Notes: generated from the sequence alone by a model not told the origin. A stretch of DNA of 43,870 nt from Cohaesibacter sp. (GCA_025210795.1 JAOAQZ010000001.1:1-43870), one strand, 5' to 3'. Counted from the first letter of the stretch, positions 34,130 to 43,614 are shown. Program-made: numbers and translations.

Positions 34130-34495
34130 TTGCTCGATAACAATCATGATGCCCCAGACAAGGTAACCAGCCTGCATTCAAGCCGCCCCAAAATTCCCCA
34201 GCAGGTTTCCTTCACAAGGGCAGAAATGATGACCATCCTCAATGTCTATGGACGGATGGTAGCAGCGGGCGAATGGCGCGATTACGCAATTGACAGCCTG
34301 AAAGAAAAGGCAATCTTCTCTATCTTTCGCCGCACCAATGAAATGCCGCTTTATCGCATTGAGAAAATCCCCAAACTGGCGCGCAAACAAGGGGCTTTTG
34401 CCCTTCTCTCCCAGCAGGGATTGATTCTAAAACGCGGGCAGGATCTTGATCCCATCATCAAGCTGCTGAATCAGAAGCTTCTCAAGGCCATCTAA
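34130..34495 (+). CDS. DUF2794 domain-containing protein (TTG start)
   Basis: The conserved DUF2794 core covers VSFTRAEMMTILNVYGRMVAAGEWRDYAID (in part), then FSIFRRTNEMPLYRIEKIPKLARKQGAF and a final LKRGQDLDPIIKLL. The function is unknown. The open frame reaches back to 33812, but that stretch is not family-like and overlaps the structured RNA candidate. The best start is TTG 34130, seven bases after AGGAG (in GGGAGGAGAGG), giving 121 residues, the usual family length. ATG codons at 33881 and 34094 lack a ribosome site. A different start may be given by other annotations. Confidence 0.8.
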   Translation: MLDNNHDAPDKVTSLHSSRPKIPQQVSFTRAEMMTILNVYGRMVAAGEWRDYAIDSLKEKAIFSIFRRTNEMPLYRIEKIPKLARKQGAFALLSQQGLILKRGQDLDPIIKLLNQKLLKAI

Positions 34496-34677
34496 AGGAC
34501 GTTTCCCTTCAGGTCGGAAACTACGCCCAATTTATTTCCTGCATTTATAACTCAACTTTTCCACATCTGCTTTCCAACCGCAATGCCAAGAATAGTGAAT
34601 ATGCTGGACAACAATTAATTTCTTGTGTCAAAAATACAACAATTCATAAAATCGCTATCCCTTACCGAAAATTTAAT

Positions 34678-34705
34678 TTGAATCTAAAATTCATGTTTTT
34701 ATAGA
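34678..34705 (+). promoter_or_regulatory. Sigma-70 promoter of the porin gene
   Basis: TTGAAT (34678-34683) and TATAGA (34700-34705) are separated by 16 AT-rich bases. It lies about 60 bases ahead of the porin ATG, in an AT-rich stretch of the kind found before strongly expressed porins. Confidence 0.55.
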
Positions 34706-34763
34706 ACCTCTTGTACACGCTGTGGCAAAAATTTGCCAAGCCAGTGATAACAAAGGTTTTAAA

Positions 34764-35897
34764 ATGACAATTAAAAGTCTCCTCATCAGCTCCGCTGCCG
34801 CTCTCGTTGCAGCAGGCTCCGCTCAAGCAGCTGATTTGCCAGTTGCTGAACCCGTAGAATATGTAAAAGTCTGCAACGCCTACGGCGCTGGCTACCACTA
34901 CATCCCGGGCACCGAAACCTGCTTCAAAATTGACGGTTTTGTCCGCGCTGAAGTCACTCATGACGCCGTTAAAAAAGGCACCAACAACCGTGATGCAGAT
35001 CTGAGCAAGATCACTGCCAAGGTTGAGCTGAACTTCACTGCCCGTGAAGAAACCGAGCTGGGCACCCTCACCGGTTTTGCACGCATGGAAACAGATGGTG
35101 GCGCAACAAGCTTCTCGCTTTACTATCTGTCTCTGAACGGCCTCTATGCTGGTATGGCTGAATCCGTTCTGAAAATCGAAAAAGACAACGGCATCGTTGC
35201 AACCGACATGCTGCTTGGCGGTGACGCTGGCGCAGTTGGTTACAATGCCGATCTGGGCAATGGTGTTGCCCTGCAGGTTGCGATCGAGAACAGCAACAAA
35301 ACTGCCATCGAAGGCGGCACCCATGCAGGCCAGGTCATGCCGGACATTCTTGCCGCTCTGCGCGTAGAGCAGGCTTGGGGTGATGCGGTAATCGGTGGTG
35401 CACTGCATCAGATCCGTTACATGAACGGTGCCATTGACACCGATTATGGTTATGCCATCGCCGGTGCGGTTTCTTTCAACCTTGATATGCTGTCCGAAGG
35501 CTCCAGCTGGGCATTCAGCGGTGGTTATTCCTCTGGTGCTCTTGGCTATATCGGCGGCTTGTCTTCCTCCCGAAACGCAGCCAATGAAGTCGCTGACGCA
35601 GAAGTAAGCGGAGGCTCTTCCAAGCTCAACACTGGTTACAACCTGTTCACCAGCCTCAACTACGCTTGGACCTCAGAGTTCGCAACTGCTGTTGAAGGTG
35701 GCTACGCTCACTATAACGACAAAACCGGTGACGACGATGCCAAACGCTGGCAGGCTGGTATCACAGCTATGTACACACCCGTTGAAAACTTCAGCGTAAA
35801 AGCCGGTATCGGTTACGACAAAACCAACTTCAAGCGTGCTTCTGTTAAAGATCAGGGCGCTTGGTTCGGTAAACTGCGTCTGCAGCGTGACTTCTAA
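34764..35897 (+). CDS. Rhizobial-type outer membrane porin (Omp2b-like)
   Basis: This is a 377-residue beta-barrel porin. The signal peptide (1 to about 22, ending AQA) precedes ADLPVAEPVEYVKVC. The two conserved cysteines sit in KVCNAYGAGYHYIPGTETCFKIDGFVRAE (quoted in part), the hallmark of alphaproteobacterial porins of this family. Alternating aromatic beta-strands run to the C-terminal Phe (LRLQRDF), the usual assembly signal. The start follows AAAGG. Codon use is biased towards preferred codons, as in highly expressed genes. It forms general diffusion pores, so its substrates are probably small hydrophilic solutes. Confidence 0.92.
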   Translation: MTIKSLLISSAAALVAAGSAQAADLPVAEPVEYVKVCNAYGAGYHYIPGTETCFKIDGFVRAEVTHDAVKKGTNNRDADLSKITAKVELNFTAREETELGTLTGFARMETDGGATSFSLYYLSLNGLYAGMAESVLKIEKDNGIVATDMLLGGDAGAVGYNADLGNGVALQVAIENSNKTAIEGGTHAGQVMPDILAALRVEQAWGDAVIGGALHQIRYMNGAIDTDYGYAIAGAVSFNLDMLSEGSSWAFSGGYSSGALGYIGGLSSSRNAANEVADAEVSGGSSKLNTGYNLFTSLNYAWTSEFATAVEGGYAHYNDKTGDDDAKRWQAGITAMYTPVENFSVKAGIGYDKTNFKRASVKDQGAWFGKLRLQRDF

Positions 35898-35931
35898 TCA
35901 CGCTCTGATCTTTGATCAGATCTGAATTTTA

Positions 35932-35966
35932 AGGCGGCATTTCTTTTCCAAGAGATGCCGCTTTTC
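35932..35966 (+). terminator. Intrinsic terminator after the porin
   Basis: GCGGCAT (35934-35940) pairs with ATGCCGC (35955-35961), with continued pairing inward to a TTCC loop, then TTTT. A short hairpin TCTGATC/GATCAGA lies just before it. Confidence 0.88.
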
Positions 35967-36020
35967 GTATCCGTGCTTAAGGCACCTATTTGGATACCCA
36001 AATCCCTGTCAATAAGGCAC

Positions 36021-36056
36021 AAAAAAACGCGGCCCACATTGTGAAGCCGCGTTTCT
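36021..36056 (-). terminator. Intrinsic terminator after the BI-1 gene
   Basis: AAACGCGG (36025-36032) and CCGCGTTT (36047-36054) form the stem; on the minus strand the hairpin ends in TTTTTTT. Confidence 0.88.
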
Positions 36057-36076
36057 TTTAAAAGCTTTGAGAAAAC

Positions 36077-36829
36077 CTATTCGCGGTTGCCGAACAGATG
36101 CAGCAACATCAGGAACATGTTGATGAAGTCCAAATACAGACGAAGCGCGCCCATAATGGCTTTTTTGCCAGCAGCTTCGGACGAATCGCCTTCAAAATAC
36201 ATTTCCTTGATCTGCTGGGTGTCATAGGCGGTAAGGCCAGCAAAAACCAGAACACCGATCACGGAAATCGCAAATCCAAGCGCGCTAGAGGCAAGGAAGA
36301 TATTCACGATAGAAGCGATCACGATGCCGATCAGACCCATCATCAGGAAGGAACCCATACCGGACAGACTCTTCTTGGTGGTGTAACCATAAAGGCTCAA
36401 ACCAGCAAAAGACGCTGCGGTAATGAAGAAGACCTGCGTGATGCTCTGCGCGGTATAAATGGCAAAGATAGACGCCAAAGACACACCCATCAGAGCAGAA
36501 TAGACCCAGAAGACCATCTGGGCGGTTGCCGCCTGCATAGACTGGATACGGAAGCCAAGGAACATCACCAATCCAAATGGAGCAAACATGATGACCCATT
36601 TAAGAGGCGAGTTGAACAGGCTGGCACCCAACTGGGTATAGGCAAGACCTGAGCCTGTATCGACAAAAGACAATTTAAAGAATGCAAAGGCCATAACGCC
36701 AGTCACACCCAGAGCAATTGCCATATAATTGTAGACTTTCAGCATATAGCTGCGCAGGCCCTGGTCAATCATGGCCATTTCAGCAGCGCGACCGCTCATA
36801 TGCGCAGTCTGACGGAAATCATTATTCAT
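36077..36829 (-). CDS. Bax inhibitor-1/YccA family membrane protein (YbhL-like)
   Basis: This is a 250-residue protein with seven hydrophobic helices and the BI-1 marks GLAYTQLGASLF, MGVSLASIFAIYT, SLYGYTTKKSLSGMGSFL and the C-terminal FAGLTAYDTQQIKEMYFE with LRLYLDFINMFLMLLHLFG. Members act as membrane pH-sensitive calcium leak proteins or stress factors in other systems; the bacterial role is unsettled. GAGGAG lies five bases before the ATG. A probable ybhL RNA element precedes it, and a terminator follows. Confidence 0.93.
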   Translation of the reverse strand: MNNDFRQTAHMSGRAAEMAMIDQGLRSYMLKVYNYMAIALGVTGVMAFAFFKLSFVDTGSGLAYTQLGASLFNSPLKWVIMFAPFGLVMFLGFRIQSMQAATAQMVFWVYSALMGVSLASIFAIYTAQSITQVFFITAASFAGLSLYGYTTKKSLSGMGSFLMMGLIGIVIASIVNIFLASSALGFAISVIGVLVFAGLTAYDTQQIKEMYFEGDSSEAAGKKAIMGALRLYLDFINMFLMLLHLFGNRE

Positions 36830-36847
36830 GGTTTCTCCTCACAAATT

Positions 36848-36892
36848 CTATTGCGCCCCTTCATCGGACCAAACGGGCTATCGATGCAAATC
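36848..36892 (-). ncRNA. Probable ybhL-type leader RNA motif
   Basis: The ybhL motif is an alphaproteobacterial RNA element known just upstream of BI-1/ybhL genes. Here the minus strand shows TTGC/GCAA (36886-36889, 36851-36854) and inside it GCCC/GGGC (36875-36878, 36856-36859). CATCG in the 5' part can also pair with CGATG (36862-36866) of the loop, a pseudoknot-like fold. It ends 20 bases before the start codon. Identity rests on position and fold, not on a model search. Confidence 0.6.
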
Positions 36893-37047
36893 TTGCTCAA
36901 ATTCACCTCAAGCAAAACCATGCCCCGTTCCAACAAAAAGCACTCACCCAACTATATGGGTAGGATTGGGCCCAAGCTCAAGTCTTTTCTGCCCAATAGG
37001 CAAAAAAGCATCAATCTCGTTACCAAAATGTCAAATATGACGGCCTT

Positions 37048-39675
37048 TTATCCGGCTCGCAGAACCCTTGCCGGTTTTTTCGACAAACTGGACCAGGTTC
37101 CAAGCAAGCCAAGAGCAATGGTGAGAATGATCGCAAGGATAATTGTCACAAAAGCCAGGACAGGCTGCATGGAAAATGGCAATTCCATAACCAGATCAAG
37201 CACCAGATAGGCAGCGATATGACCGATGATCAGTGCAAAGCCTGCAGTCACAAGACCCAATAGCGCATATTCCAGACTATAGGCAGCCATAACCTGACGA
37301 CGGCTGGCCCCCAGGGTCTTCAAAATAACCGCATCATAAATGCGCTCCCGCTGCCCGGCTGCAAGCGCTCCTGCCAACACCAGAATAGAAGCAATCACCG
37401 CAAGGGAGGAAGCGGCACGCATACCCCAGGCAAGCTGGCGCACCAGATCATTCACCCGATCAAGCGCATCCCCCACCCGCACAGAGGTAACTGATGGAAA
37501 AGCATTACTAATGCTTTTTAAAATCGCCGATTCTTCGCGCTGCAAAGCGTCAGCAGACAATTTTCCTTCCGGATCAAGGCTCAAGGTTGCCAAAAAGGCA
37601 TGAGGAGCGCCAGCAAAAGTGTTGGGCGAGAAGACCATGACAAAATTAATGCCCATGCTTTCCCATTCAATCCGCCGAAGATTGGCAATTTTGGCTGAAA
37701 TGGTGCGCCCAAGAACGCTGACCTCGATTTTGTCACCAATGGAAAGGCCAAGCTCAAGGGCTGCTTCTTCATCAAAAGAGACGAGAGGTTCACCGGAATA
37801 ATCCTTATCCCACCATTCACCGGCCACGAGCACAGAATTTTCAGGCTCCGTCTCAGAATAGGTAATGCCGCGGTCTCCCCGCAAAATCCAGCGCTCCCCG
37901 TCCGGCGCCGGATAGTCACTGGCGGCAATGCCTTTAAGCGACAGAATACGGCCCCGAAGCATCGGCACCCGCTCAATGCTACCCTCTGGCGCAAGGCCGG
38001 TAAGCTCACCCTCAAACGCATCAATTGACTGGCTCTGAACATTGACAAAAAAGAAGTTCGGCGCTTTCTCCTGCAACGAACCGGTCAGCTGCTGCTGCAA
38101 ATTAAGGTCAATCAGAACAAGCGTCACAAGCAAACTAAGCCCAAGGCCGAGCGATAAGGCTACCGAGGCCGTTAGGGCACCGGGGCGATGCAAATTGGCA
38201 ATGGCAAGGCGCGGAATAACCTGCTTGATTCGCGGCAAGCGGCGAGCACCTGCCATAATCGCCCATGCAATGCCGCGCAAAAAGACAAAGCCAAGTCCCA
38301 TCCCGACGAGGAAGGCAGCGGCAACCATAACAACCTGCGCACTTGCCAGAACAAAGGCCACGAGAACAGCTCCGGTTCCCAACACAAAGGCCCAATCCTT
38401 CCAGCTTGCCTGATAGGCAATCGGAGCCACCTGATCGCGAAACAAAGCCGTTGCAGGAATAGCCTTGGCACGCAAAAGCGGCCAGATGGAAAAGAGCATG
38501 GCGGTTAGAAGGCCAAAGGCCATGGCTTTTAGCAGCTCAAGGGGAAAGAAGAACTGGGAGGACAGAGGCAAATTGGCCGGCAAGGCCGCAGCCAAGCCAA
38601 AGGGCACCAACATGGCCAGACCCAACCCGATCAGGGTGGCAAAAAGGGCGATGAGACTGATCTGGACAAGATAGATCATCACAACCAGATTACCCGGAGC
38701 CCCAAGGCATTTATAGCTGGCAATGGTGGTCTGGCGCCCTGAGATAAAGGCGCGAACCGCATTGGCAATGCCAACGCCGCCTGTAATCAAAGACGCAAGC
38801 CCGACCAGCACAAGAAAAGCTGCAAACCGCTCGATATTACGCGACAACCCTTCTGCTGCATTGGCGCGGGACTGAACCCGCCAGCCAGCATCGGGAAATT
38901 CTCTTTTAAGGGCAGCCTGAATCTCCTGAAGACGCCCAAGATCATTGCCACCCGTTACATTAAGGCGGCTGACATACCGCACAATGGAGCCGGGCTGCAA
39001 AAGCTGGGTTGTTTCAAGCGCCGGTAACGTCATTAAGACGCGCGGGCCAAACCCGACCCCCGTTGCAAGGGCATCGGGCTCAAAGACAATGGAATCAAGA
39101 ATAGGAAAGGTCTGCGCCCCGATAGAAAGCTCATCCCCAGCCTTAAGCCCCATCCGCTCCAGCAAGATAGGATCAACAATCAAACCCGGCTTATCAAAAC
39201 CATGACCCAATTTGGTCTCAAGACGTCCAACCGTTGGATAATGTTCGTCCACGGCTTTGACTTCCACCAGCATCTGGTCAGAGCCATCAGGCTTGCGTGC
39301 CATGGCTCTGAGGCTGGCAATCCTGCTGACCGTGCCATATTGCGCAAGAAAGCTGGCCTCTTCAACTGCGAGGGGGCGATGATTGAGCGTCAGCGCCAAA
39401 TCCCCGCCCAAAATAGCCCGTCCCCGTTCGGCAAGACCGCCGGTGAGAGCCTTGGAGGCCGATCCAACCCCGCCAATCGCGGCAACACCAAGCGCAATAC
39501 AAGCAAGAAAAATATAAAAGCCGGACAACCCCCCTCGCATCTCACGCAAGGCAAAGCGAAAAGCCAAGCGCCATGAGACAAAGAACCCTTGCGATCCGTA
39601 AAAAGCCTGCCCTGAAGATGACGAGGATGGCGATGCCATGCCTGCGGGGGGCTGGGAAATCAATTGCTGATCCAT
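37048..39675 (-). CDS. FtsX-like ABC exporter permease (YbbP-like)
   Basis: This is an 875-residue permease. One N-terminal helix (about 44-66) is followed by a periplasmic MacB-like domain. A first FtsX helix bundle lies at about 280-430, a further hydrophobic region at about 440-490, a second periplasmic domain, and then the C-terminal FtsX bundle with KTLGASRRQVMAAYSLEY. This two-bundle layout is that of YbbP. The ATPase gene upstream ends three bases before this start. The first codon could be GTG 39678, but ATG 39675 follows it directly and is used. The function is probably lipoprotein or envelope-lipid handling, not proven. Confidence 0.9.
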   Translation of the reverse strand: MDQQLISQPPAGMASPSSSSSGQAFYGSQGFFVSWRLAFRFALREMRGGLSGFYIFLACIALGVAAIGGVGSASKALTGGLAERGRAILGGDLALTLNHRPLAVEEASFLAQYGTVSRIASLRAMARKPDGSDQMLVEVKAVDEHYPTVGRLETKLGHGFDKPGLIVDPILLERMGLKAGDELSIGAQTFPILDSIVFEPDALATGVGFGPRVLMTLPALETTQLLQPGSIVRYVSRLNVTGGNDLGRLQEIQAALKREFPDAGWRVQSRANAAEGLSRNIERFAAFLVLVGLASLITGGVGIANAVRAFISGRQTTIASYKCLGAPGNLVVMIYLVQISLIALFATLIGLGLAMLVPFGLAAALPANLPLSSQFFFPLELLKAMAFGLLTAMLFSIWPLLRAKAIPATALFRDQVAPIAYQASWKDWAFVLGTGAVLVAFVLASAQVVMVAAAFLVGMGLGFVFLRGIAWAIMAGARRLPRIKQVIPRLAIANLHRPGALTASVALSLGLGLSLLVTLVLIDLNLQQQLTGSLQEKAPNFFFVNVQSQSIDAFEGELTGLAPEGSIERVPMLRGRILSLKGIAASDYPAPDGERWILRGDRGITYSETEPENSVLVAGEWWDKDYSGEPLVSFDEEAALELGLSIGDKIEVSVLGRTISAKIANLRRIEWESMGINFVMVFSPNTFAGAPHAFLATLSLDPEGKLSADALQREESAILKSISNAFPSVTSVRVGDALDRVNDLVRQLAWGMRAASSLAVIASILVLAGALAAGQRERIYDAVILKTLGASRRQVMAAYSLEYALLGLVTAGFALIIGHIAAYLVLDLVMELPFSMQPVLAFVTIILAIILTIALGLLGTWSSLSKKPARVLRAG

Positions 39676-39678
39676 CAC

Positions 39679-40437
39679 CTAGCTCCGTCTTTCCTGCTCA
39701 ACCAGATGCCCTTGCTTAAGGCGCACCACATGGGCGCAGCGATCCGCCAGTTTGGGATCATGGGTAACAAGCATCAGGGTCATGCCGCGCTCTTTATGAA
39801 GGCGGAACATCAAATCGGATATATCTCGCCCCGTATCGCTATCGAGATTGCCCGTTGGTTCATCCGCAATCAGGATATTGGGACGGGGTGCCAATGCACG
39901 GGCAATAGCAACGCGCTGCTGCTCACCGCCGGACATTTCCGCCGGATAATGCTGAAGACGGCCCCCAAGACCAACAGTCTCAAGCTCTTGTGCTGCCCTC
40001 TCAAACGCATCGGACCGCCCGGCCAGCTCCAGCGGAATGGCAACATTTTCAAGCGCGGTCATGGTCGGCACCAAATGAAAGCTCTGGAAGATAATGCCAA
40101 TATGACGCCCCCGGAACCGGGCCAGATCATCCTCGCTCAGGCCAGACAAATCCGTCGTTTCGATCATAACAGAGCCGCGATCCGCCTGCTCCAAACCGGC
40201 CATCACCATCAAAAGCGTTGATTTACCAGATCCGCTGGGCCCGACAAGACCAACTGAATCGCCGCGAGCAATATCAAGATCAATCCCGCGCAAAATATCA
40301 ACGCGGGACTGTTTGTGCCCCAAACTCAAATGGACATCCTGCAAGGAAATAATTGGCGCTTGCCCCTCTTTTCCTGCAGGCAATGCAGATGAATGAGACG
40401 GGACAGAAGCAGATGAGGTCAGGCTGGCAATCGTCAC
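39679..40437 (-). CDS. ABC exporter ATP-binding protein (YbbA/LolD-like)
   Basis: This is a 252-residue ATPase of the MacB/LolD class. Walker A is GPSGSGKST, the Q-loop is [17 protein letters not shown], the signature is [15 protein letters not shown], Walker B is [12 protein letters not shown] and the switch His is in LVTHDP. It has a 27-residue Ser/Ala-rich N-terminal extension before the ABC fold. It pairs with the permease downstream, the start of which lies within three bases of its stop. The esterase gene diverges from it, a layout known from tesA-ybbA-ybbP. Confidence 0.93.
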   Translation of the reverse strand: MTIASLTSSASVPSHSSALPAGKEGQAPIISLQDVHLSLGHKQSRVDILRGIDLDIARGDSVGLVGPSGSGKSTLLMVMAGLEQADRGSVMIETTDLSGLSEDDLARFRGRHIGIIFQSFHLVPTMTALENVAIPLELAGRSDAFERAAQELETVGLGGRLQHYPAEMSGGEQQRVAIARALAPRPNILIADEPTGNLDSDTGRDISDLMFRLHKERGMTLMLVTHDPKLADRCAHVVRLKQGHLVEQERRS

Positions 40438-40590
40438 AGCAGAATTCCTATTGGTTCTTTCAATCAGCGCCCTATATTAGGGATAGCCTCTGATATGGGG
40501 GCCAAAGGATTTTTTTTAAAGCGCCGGATACACTTTCTTACAAACCAGCGCTTACCCGACAACAAGATGCTATTGCCTGACAGGTTCTCT

Positions 40591-41262
40591 ATGCAAAATC
40601 TCTCTCGCCCTTCCACGCTTTTGGTTCCCATTCTAGCAGCTTTAAGCCTTGTGATGATGCTCGTGCTGATGGTGGCACCAACAAAAGCTGCCTCTGATGA
40701 TACACCCATAAAAATCATCACCTTTGGTGACAGTCTGTCAGCGGGTTACCAACTGGCGCAGGGACAGGGCTTTAGCGACCAACTGCAAAAGGCGCTTGAT
40801 GAGAGTGGTGCCAAGACAAAAATCGTCAATGCGGCCGTCTCGGGCGATACCACAAGCACCGGCCTTGCCCGGCTCGACTGGTCCATTCCTGATGATACCG
40901 ATCTGGTTATTCTGGAACTGGGAGCCAATGATGCCTTGCAAGGCCTGCCCCTTGATAGGACCAAGGCCAACCTTGAAGCCATGATCAAGCGATTGCAGGA
41001 GCGCAACATTGCCATTTTGCTTGCAGGCATGCGCGCGCCACCCAATATGGGGCCTGACTATGTGGGAGAGTTTGACGCGATCTATCCTAAGCTTGCCAAG
41101 AGCTTTAACATCCCGCTTTATCCCTTCTTTCTGGAAGGCATTGCCGCCAATCCCGCTCTCAACCTTAAAGATGGCATTCACCCCAATGAGCAAGGGATTG
41201 CTGTTCTGGTGAAAAATATTGCCCCTTACGTCTTAAGCATAGTAAAACAGTTGCAAGACTAA
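40591..41262 (+). CDS. Secreted TesA-like arylesterase/lysophospholipase (SGNH hydrolase)
   Basis: This is a 223-residue SGNH hydrolase with a signal peptide (about residues 1-34, ending TKAAS). Block I is GDSLS with nucleophile Ser48, block III is GAND with Asn113, and block V is DGIHPN with Asp194 and His197. An oxyanion Gly lies in AAVSGDTTSTG. Such TesA/arylesterase enzymes hydrolyse esters, thioesters or lysophospholipids in the periplasm. The frame is open upstream, but ATG 40591 begins the signal peptide and follows AGG. It diverges from the YbbA-like gene, the arrangement seen in many proteobacteria. Confidence 0.9.
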   Translation: MQNLSRPSTLLVPILAALSLVMMLVLMVAPTKAASDDTPIKIITFGDSLSAGYQLAQGQGFSDQLQKALDESGAKTKIVNAAVSGDTTSTGLARLDWSIPDDTDLVILELGANDALQGLPLDRTKANLEAMIKRLQERNIAILLAGMRAPPNMGPDYVGEFDAIYPKLAKSFNIPLYPFFLEGIAANPALNLKDGIHPNEQGIAVLVKNIAPYVLSIVKQLQD

Positions 41263-41333
41263 CCCGCCTTTATGATGATGCTGCATCTCTTCCAGCCTTT
41301 ATATCAATGCCCTCAAGGGGTCAGGACTGTTCA

Positions 41334-42386
41334 ATGGAATTTAGAAAACTCGGACGCACCGATCTCACTGTCTCATCCCTTTGTCTGGGCACCATGACTT
41401 ATGGGGAGCAAAACACCCAGAAGGAAAGTTACGAACAGCTGGATTATGCATGGGATCAGGGCATCAATTTCCTCGATACTGCTGAACTTTATGCCATTCC
41501 TCCCAAGCCGGAGACCAACGGCCGCACCGAAGAGATTATCGGCAACTGGATGGCAGAGCGCGGCAACCGTTCCGATGTCATCATCGCAACCAAGGTTGTG
41601 GGCCGCTCAGGTATGAACTGGTTCCGCAAGAATGGCTCGCTCTCACAAGTCAATCGCGGCCAGATCATGGAAGCCATTGACGGCAGCCTTAAGCGTCTCA
41701 AAACCGATTATATCGACCTCTACCAAATCCACTGGCCAGACCGCCCCGTCAGCCAGTTTGGAGCCAATCCGGTCATCTTTGATCATAAAGAACCGCCAGA
41801 AGATGAAAACAGCATCGGCGAAATCCTGCAAGTCATGCAAGAGCTGGTCGATGCCGGAAAAATCCGCCATCTGGGCCTGTCCAATGAAAGCACATGGGGT
41901 GCCATGCGCTTTATAACCGAAGCCGAAAAAGGCATTGGTCCGCGCATCGCAACCATCCAGAATGCATATAACCTTGTTAATCGCACCTATGAAGTGAATA
42001 TGGCGGAAATGTCCATGCGCGAGGATGTAAGCCTGCTACCCTATTCCGCTCTTGGACAAGGGTTCTTGACAGGCAAATATCTTGATGGTGCAACACCCTC
42101 AGGCAGCCGCAAGGTACTGTTCAAACGGCAAGAGCGGTATACAACTCCCGGAGCAGAGGCAGCCATCCGCGGCTATCTCAAAGTGGCCGATGAGTTTGGC
42201 ATAAACATCGCCCAGATGTGCATTGCCTTTGCAACCAGCCGCCTCTTTACCGGCTCAACCATTCTGGGCGCCACGACCATGGAACAACTCAAAACCGACA
42301 TTGCCGCCCATAATCTGGAGATAAGCCCCGAGCTGGAAGAAGCAATCAACGCGGTCCATCTCCTTCATACCAATCCATGCCCCTAA
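41334..42386 (+). CDS. Aldo/keto reductase, Tas-like
   Basis: This is a 350-residue NADPH-dependent aldo-keto reductase of the Tas group. Visible family pieces are the start EFRKLGRTDLTVSSLCLGTM, then MTYGEQ, FLDTAELYAIPPKPET with the catalytic Asp/Tyr pair, IATKVVGRSG with the Lys, LYQIHWPDRP with the His, and the cofactor end GSTILGATTMEQL. The substrate is unknown. AGGA lies eight bases before ATG 41334; an ATG at 41307 has no good site. A terminator follows. Confidence 0.93.
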   Translation: MEFRKLGRTDLTVSSLCLGTMTYGEQNTQKESYEQLDYAWDQGINFLDTAELYAIPPKPETNGRTEEIIGNWMAERGNRSDVIIATKVVGRSGMNWFRKNGSLSQVNRGQIMEAIDGSLKRLKTDYIDLYQIHWPDRPVSQFGANPVIFDHKEPPEDENSIGEILQVMQELVDAGKIRHLGLSNESTWGAMRFITEAEKGIGPRIATIQNAYNLVNRTYEVNMAEMSMREDVSLLPYSALGQGFLTGKYLDGATPSGSRKVLFKRQERYTTPGAEAAIRGYLKVADEFGINIAQMCIAFATSRLFTGSTILGATTMEQLKTDIAAHNLEISPELEEAINAVHLLHTNPCP

Positions 42387-42411
42387 ACGAGTTTGCACAG
42401 TTGCAATCTTA

Positions 42412-42446
42412 GAAAAGCCCCGGTGCCCGATAGGCCCGGGGCTTTG
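42412..42446 (+). terminator. Intrinsic terminator after the aldo/keto reductase
   Basis: AAAGCCCCGG (42414-42423) pairs with CCGGGGCTTT (42436-42445). The T-run is short (TTTG). Confidence 0.8.
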
Positions 42447-42603
42447 TCATATCTGACTTATCCAAACCGACACCAATATTTCATGCCCATATGGTCTAAA
42501 CTTGAAGGGAAAGAAGACCGGATTTGATTCGCAAACATCGCGCCAAAATCAGATCCAGAAAGACCCGCCAGCTCGCAACACTGGCAAAGAAGAAAGCCAA
42601 GTC

Positions 42604-43137
42604 ATGCCACGCCTCTTTGCAGGAATTGAAATTCCCCCCTCCATCACCACCCGCCTTTCCCTGCAAAAAGGCGGCCTTCACGGAGCCCGATGGATTGATG
42701 AGGCAAACTATCATATCACGTTGCATTTCATGGGCGATGTAGACCGGCCTATGGCAAATGAAATTGCCTTTCATCTCAGCCAGATCCGCTATCCTGAATT
42801 TGATCTGACCCTGAAGGGCTTTGGCTCCTTTGGCAGCAAAAAGCCCCATTCCATTTATGCGGCGGTTGAAAAAAATCCCAATCTGTTGGAATTGCAAAGT
42901 GAAGTATTGCGGCGCATGGCCGCCCTTGGTCTGCGCTCGGATAAGCGCGACTTCACTCCTCATGTCACCATTGCACGGCTTAAAAAAACCCAAGCCATCG
43001 ATGTGGCCGATTATCTACAAAGAAATGATGGCTTCATGACCGAGGCCTTCACCGTCCATCGCTTTGTGCTTTATTCCTCCCGCGACAGCATTGGGGGCGG
43101 ACCCTATGCCATTGAGGACAGTTTTGATCTGCTCTAA
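42604..43137 (+). CDS. thpR: RNA 2',3'-cyclic phosphodiesterase ThpR
   Basis: This is a 177-residue 2H phosphoesterase. The two catalytic HxTx motifs are HITL (37-40) and HVTI (120-123), and PRLFAGIEIPPSI opens the fold. It opens 2',3'-cyclic phosphate ends of RNA, as the archaeal and E. coli LigT-like enzymes do in vitro; the cellular role is uncertain. The frame extends back to 42502, but MPRLFAGIEIP is the family N-terminus. Its stop lies seven bases from the stop of the convergent phosphatase gene. Confidence 0.9.
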   Translation: MPRLFAGIEIPPSITTRLSLQKGGLHGARWIDEANYHITLHFMGDVDRPMANEIAFHLSQIRYPEFDLTLKGFGSFGSKKPHSIYAAVEKNPNLLELQSEVLRRMAALGLRSDKRDFTPHVTIARLKKTQAIDVADYLQRNDGFMTEAFTVHRFVLYSSRDSIGGGPYAIEDSFDLL

Positions 43138-43143
43138 TGAGTG

Positions 43144-43614
43144 CTAGAGGGCCTCAGCCAACAGAGCATCGCTGCCTTTTGCAATCATCTGATACACCTC
43201 CTCAAAGCCATGATCACCCCCATAATAGGGGTCAGGCACATCAAGCGCCCCTTCGCCGCAATAAGCACGATAAAGCGCAAGCTGCGCTGTGGCATTATCC
43301 GGCCTCATGGCTTCAAGATCGCCAAGATTGCTGTGATCCATCGCCAGGATCAGATCGAACTGATAAAAATCATCCAATCCAACCTGCCGCGCGCGCAAAT
43401 CACTGAGATCAGCCCCATGCAGCGCCCCCACTGCTTCCGAGCGCCGGTCCGGCCGATTGCCCACATGCCATGCACCAACACCAGCAGAATCAAGAAAGAA
43501 ACGCTCTTCCATCCCTGCTTGCCTCACCTTTTGGCGCATCACCCCTTCAGCCAGAGGAGACCGGCAAATATTGCCAAGGCAAACAAACAGAATGGAACGG
43601 GGATGCGCTGACAT
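43144..43614 (-). CDS. Low-molecular-weight protein-tyrosine phosphatase
   Basis: This is a 156-residue LMW-PTP. The P-loop CX5R is Cys12 to Arg18 (VCLGNICRSP), and the general acid Asp128 is in DVPDPYYGG. The length and both ends fit the family. TTGGAGGAA lies five bases before ATG 43614; the frame is open further upstream but not protein-like there. It may act in exopolysaccharide control or stress signalling, as relatives do, or on small phosphoesters. It is a single gene, convergent with thpR. Confidence 0.93.
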   Translation of the reverse strand: MSAHPRSILFVCLGNICRSPLAEGVMRQKVRQAGMEERFFLDSAGVGAWHVGNRPDRRSEAVGALHGADLSDLRARQVGLDDFYQFDLILAMDHSNLGDLEAMRPDNATAQLALYRAYCGEGALDVPDPYYGGDHGFEEVYQMIAKGSDALLAEAL

